The notes below the pieces were generated by a model, which had not been told where the DNA came from, ran no database searches, and saw nothing but the letters and a program-made list of their open reading frames with translations. The translations under genes and the position numbers were made by a program. DNA of 64,000 nt from Sediminicola sp037203765 (GTDB lineage Bacteria; Bacteroidota; Bacteroidia; Flavobacteriales; Flavobacteriaceae), in the NCBI RefSeq assembly GCF_037203765.1, contig NZ_JBBCAS010000008.1:137772-201771 (forward strand). Reading direction: 5' to 3'. Positions 63,200-64,000 of this stretch are shown one piece after another; position 1 is the stretch's first letter; each line of letters opens with the position of its first letter.

Positions 63200-63709
63200 T
63201 CAAACAAACAACAAGATCAACGTTACCACAATACCGGCTAACGAAAAGAGAACTCCCTTTTTAAAAACTGTGGTTTTGGGCATAAACATCCAAAATGCGG
63301 AAATCACAAAGAACAATAAAGAGACCCCAAAAAAGATATTCAACCAATATACCGGACTGTTGGTAGTGGCTTTGTGCAAGTGTTCCATTTTATCCAAGAT
63401 CATGGGAAGTTCCTTTTTGGTATAGGTGGCTACCCCGGTCTGCATGTTATAATTACCCTTTTCAAAATAGATGGTATTCCCCTCGGTCTTTTGAAGTTTG
63501 AATCCCTTTATTTTTAATTCTGAACCTAGTTGTTCTGGCGATAAGTTCTGTTTCAATTCCTTTTCTACAACAACATCGTGTTTTAGAAAATCGGTATTTC
63601 GATAAATCATTATGATTCCACTTATGGCATACATCGCCATGATTCCGGCTAGAAAAAATCCCAAATAGCGGTGGATGATCCTCATCCTTAGTCCCGTTGT
63701 CATTCTCAT
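63200..63709 (-). CDS. PepSY-associated TM helix protein
   Basis: A 169-residue membrane protein. The first helix IIHRYLGFFLAGIMAMYAISGIIMIY has the HRYLGFFLG pattern shared with the PepSY protein of the copper locus (KVHRYLGLFLGIQF). A short periplasmic part (about 45-105) and two closing helices (YWLNIFFGVSLLFFVISAFWMF and VLFSLAGIVVTLILLFV) follow. It is a reduced version of the iron-uptake/PepSY group. Possible link to iron or copper; no evidence in the neighbourhood on this side. Confidence 0.8.
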   Translation of the reverse strand: MRMTTGLRMRIIHRYLGFFLAGIMAMYAISGIIMIYRNTDFLKHDVVVEKELKQNLSPEQLGSELKIKGFKLQKTEGNTIYFEKGNYNMQTGVATYTKKELPMILDKMEHLHKATTNSPVYWLNIFFGVSLLFFVISAFWMFMPKTTVFKKGVLFSLAGIVVTLILLFV

Positions 63710-64000
63710 TTTAAATATTGTATTAAGCTTAAGTCCTATAATGCTTTTAATTCTGTGATATAGACACTATTTTTAAAAAAAGGATTAAAGGACATTGATT
63801 ATTTTTTTGCAAATATAGCAGTATAGGTGATTTACCCATCCTATTTTATAGCAGTAGCCATAAAAAGCATTTACAGAATCCCAATGTACCCTCACTGAAA
63901 ATACAAAAGTGATGCCTAACGGTACCCACTTTTTTTGTTTCCCCTCGCTCTCCAAAACTTCGTTTTGAAACTCGGGGACAGGATTTGGAGAATCCCAATG
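63710..64000. other. AT-rich edge region with hairpin and short direct repeat
   Basis: No gene is visible. At 63940-63979 there is a nested inverted repeat: TCCCC...GGGGA outside and CAAAAC TTC GTTTTG inside. The word AGAATCCCAATG occurs at 63875-63886 and again as the last 12 bases of the window (63989-64000), bracketing the hairpin. It could be the edge of a repeat family or mobile element. Confidence 0.5.

Noticed and set aside
1..64000. CRISPR arrays, tRNA/rRNA genes, insertion sequences, prophage
   Set aside because: No regularly spaced repeats with spacers, no cloverleaf-like or rRNA sequence, and no transposase, integrase or phage structural gene was recognised by eye.

Overview
The window looks like chromosome from a marine member of the Flavobacteriaceae (Bacteroidetes), close in style to Arenibacter, Maribacter or Zobellia. 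The grounds are a PorP/SprF-type protein of the type IX secretion system, 2TM-domain proteins, LytS/LytTR signalling, DUF3347 and HYC_CC_PP copper proteins, a GIN-domain/PspC/PadR set, AT-rich spacers and TAnnTTTG-type -7 promoter elements. The genus is an inference from gene content, not a measurement. I see no rRNA, tRNA, CRISPR array, transposase or prophage.

Layout. 1-2.5 kb: a LytS-type histidine kinase fused to a 2TM domain, followed by three small 2TM genes. 2.6-9.5 kb: a small secreted protein, a c-type cytochrome lipoprotein, a long gene-poor stretch with an orphan hairpin terminator, an FAD oxidoreductase, rluF, a PaiB-like protein and a PorP/SprF-SPOR protein. 9.9-18.4 kb: alcohol dehydrogenase, divergent dps/oxyR, a PBP4-type carboxypeptidase, msrA, nudK and several conserved unknowns. 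18.6-25.9 kb: DUF4870, the padR-pspC-GIN operon, a dipeptide epimerase/PLP enzyme pair, a lipocalin-like protein and trxB. 26.3-34.4 kb: an exported PEP-synthase-like protein coupled to a serine hydrolase, an NTT-like transporter with a HEAT tail, and a second serine hydrolase. 34.8-46.2 kb: a complete copper/heavy-metal efflux locus (HYC_CC_PP protein, CusA, TolC, DUF3347, CopA-like ATPase, PepSY protein, CusB).

46.3-63.1 kb is the most interesting part. A stand-alone receiver, an H-NOX gas sensor, a soluble multi-PAS histidine kinase, an Hpt protein and a LytTR response regulator form one co-oriented signalling block. It is followed by envelope-polysaccharide-type genes: a TPR/outer-membrane barrel protein, a Wzx-like flippase, a GT4 glycosyltransferase, a GH5-like hydrolase, an Ig-like lipoprotein, a giant PTPS-related membrane protein, and a receiver-glycosyltransferase (REC-GT2) fusion.

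Four promoters in this part share the same 70-base architecture: a direct repeat with 21-bp period (core CTACAGTAA), then a GATATTTG/TAGTTTTG -7 element whose TTTG-equivalent lies exactly 45 bases after the start of the second repeat. They precede the signalling operon itself, the flippase, the GT4 gene and the REC-GT2 gene. This is what a LytTR regulon should look like. I propose that the window encodes a nitric-oxide-responsive phosphorelay that autoregulates and switches on a polysaccharide export/modification programme, with a glycosyltransferase that is itself a response regulator. The architecture is visible in the sequence; NO as ligand, the regulator-site match and the polysaccharide product are inferences.
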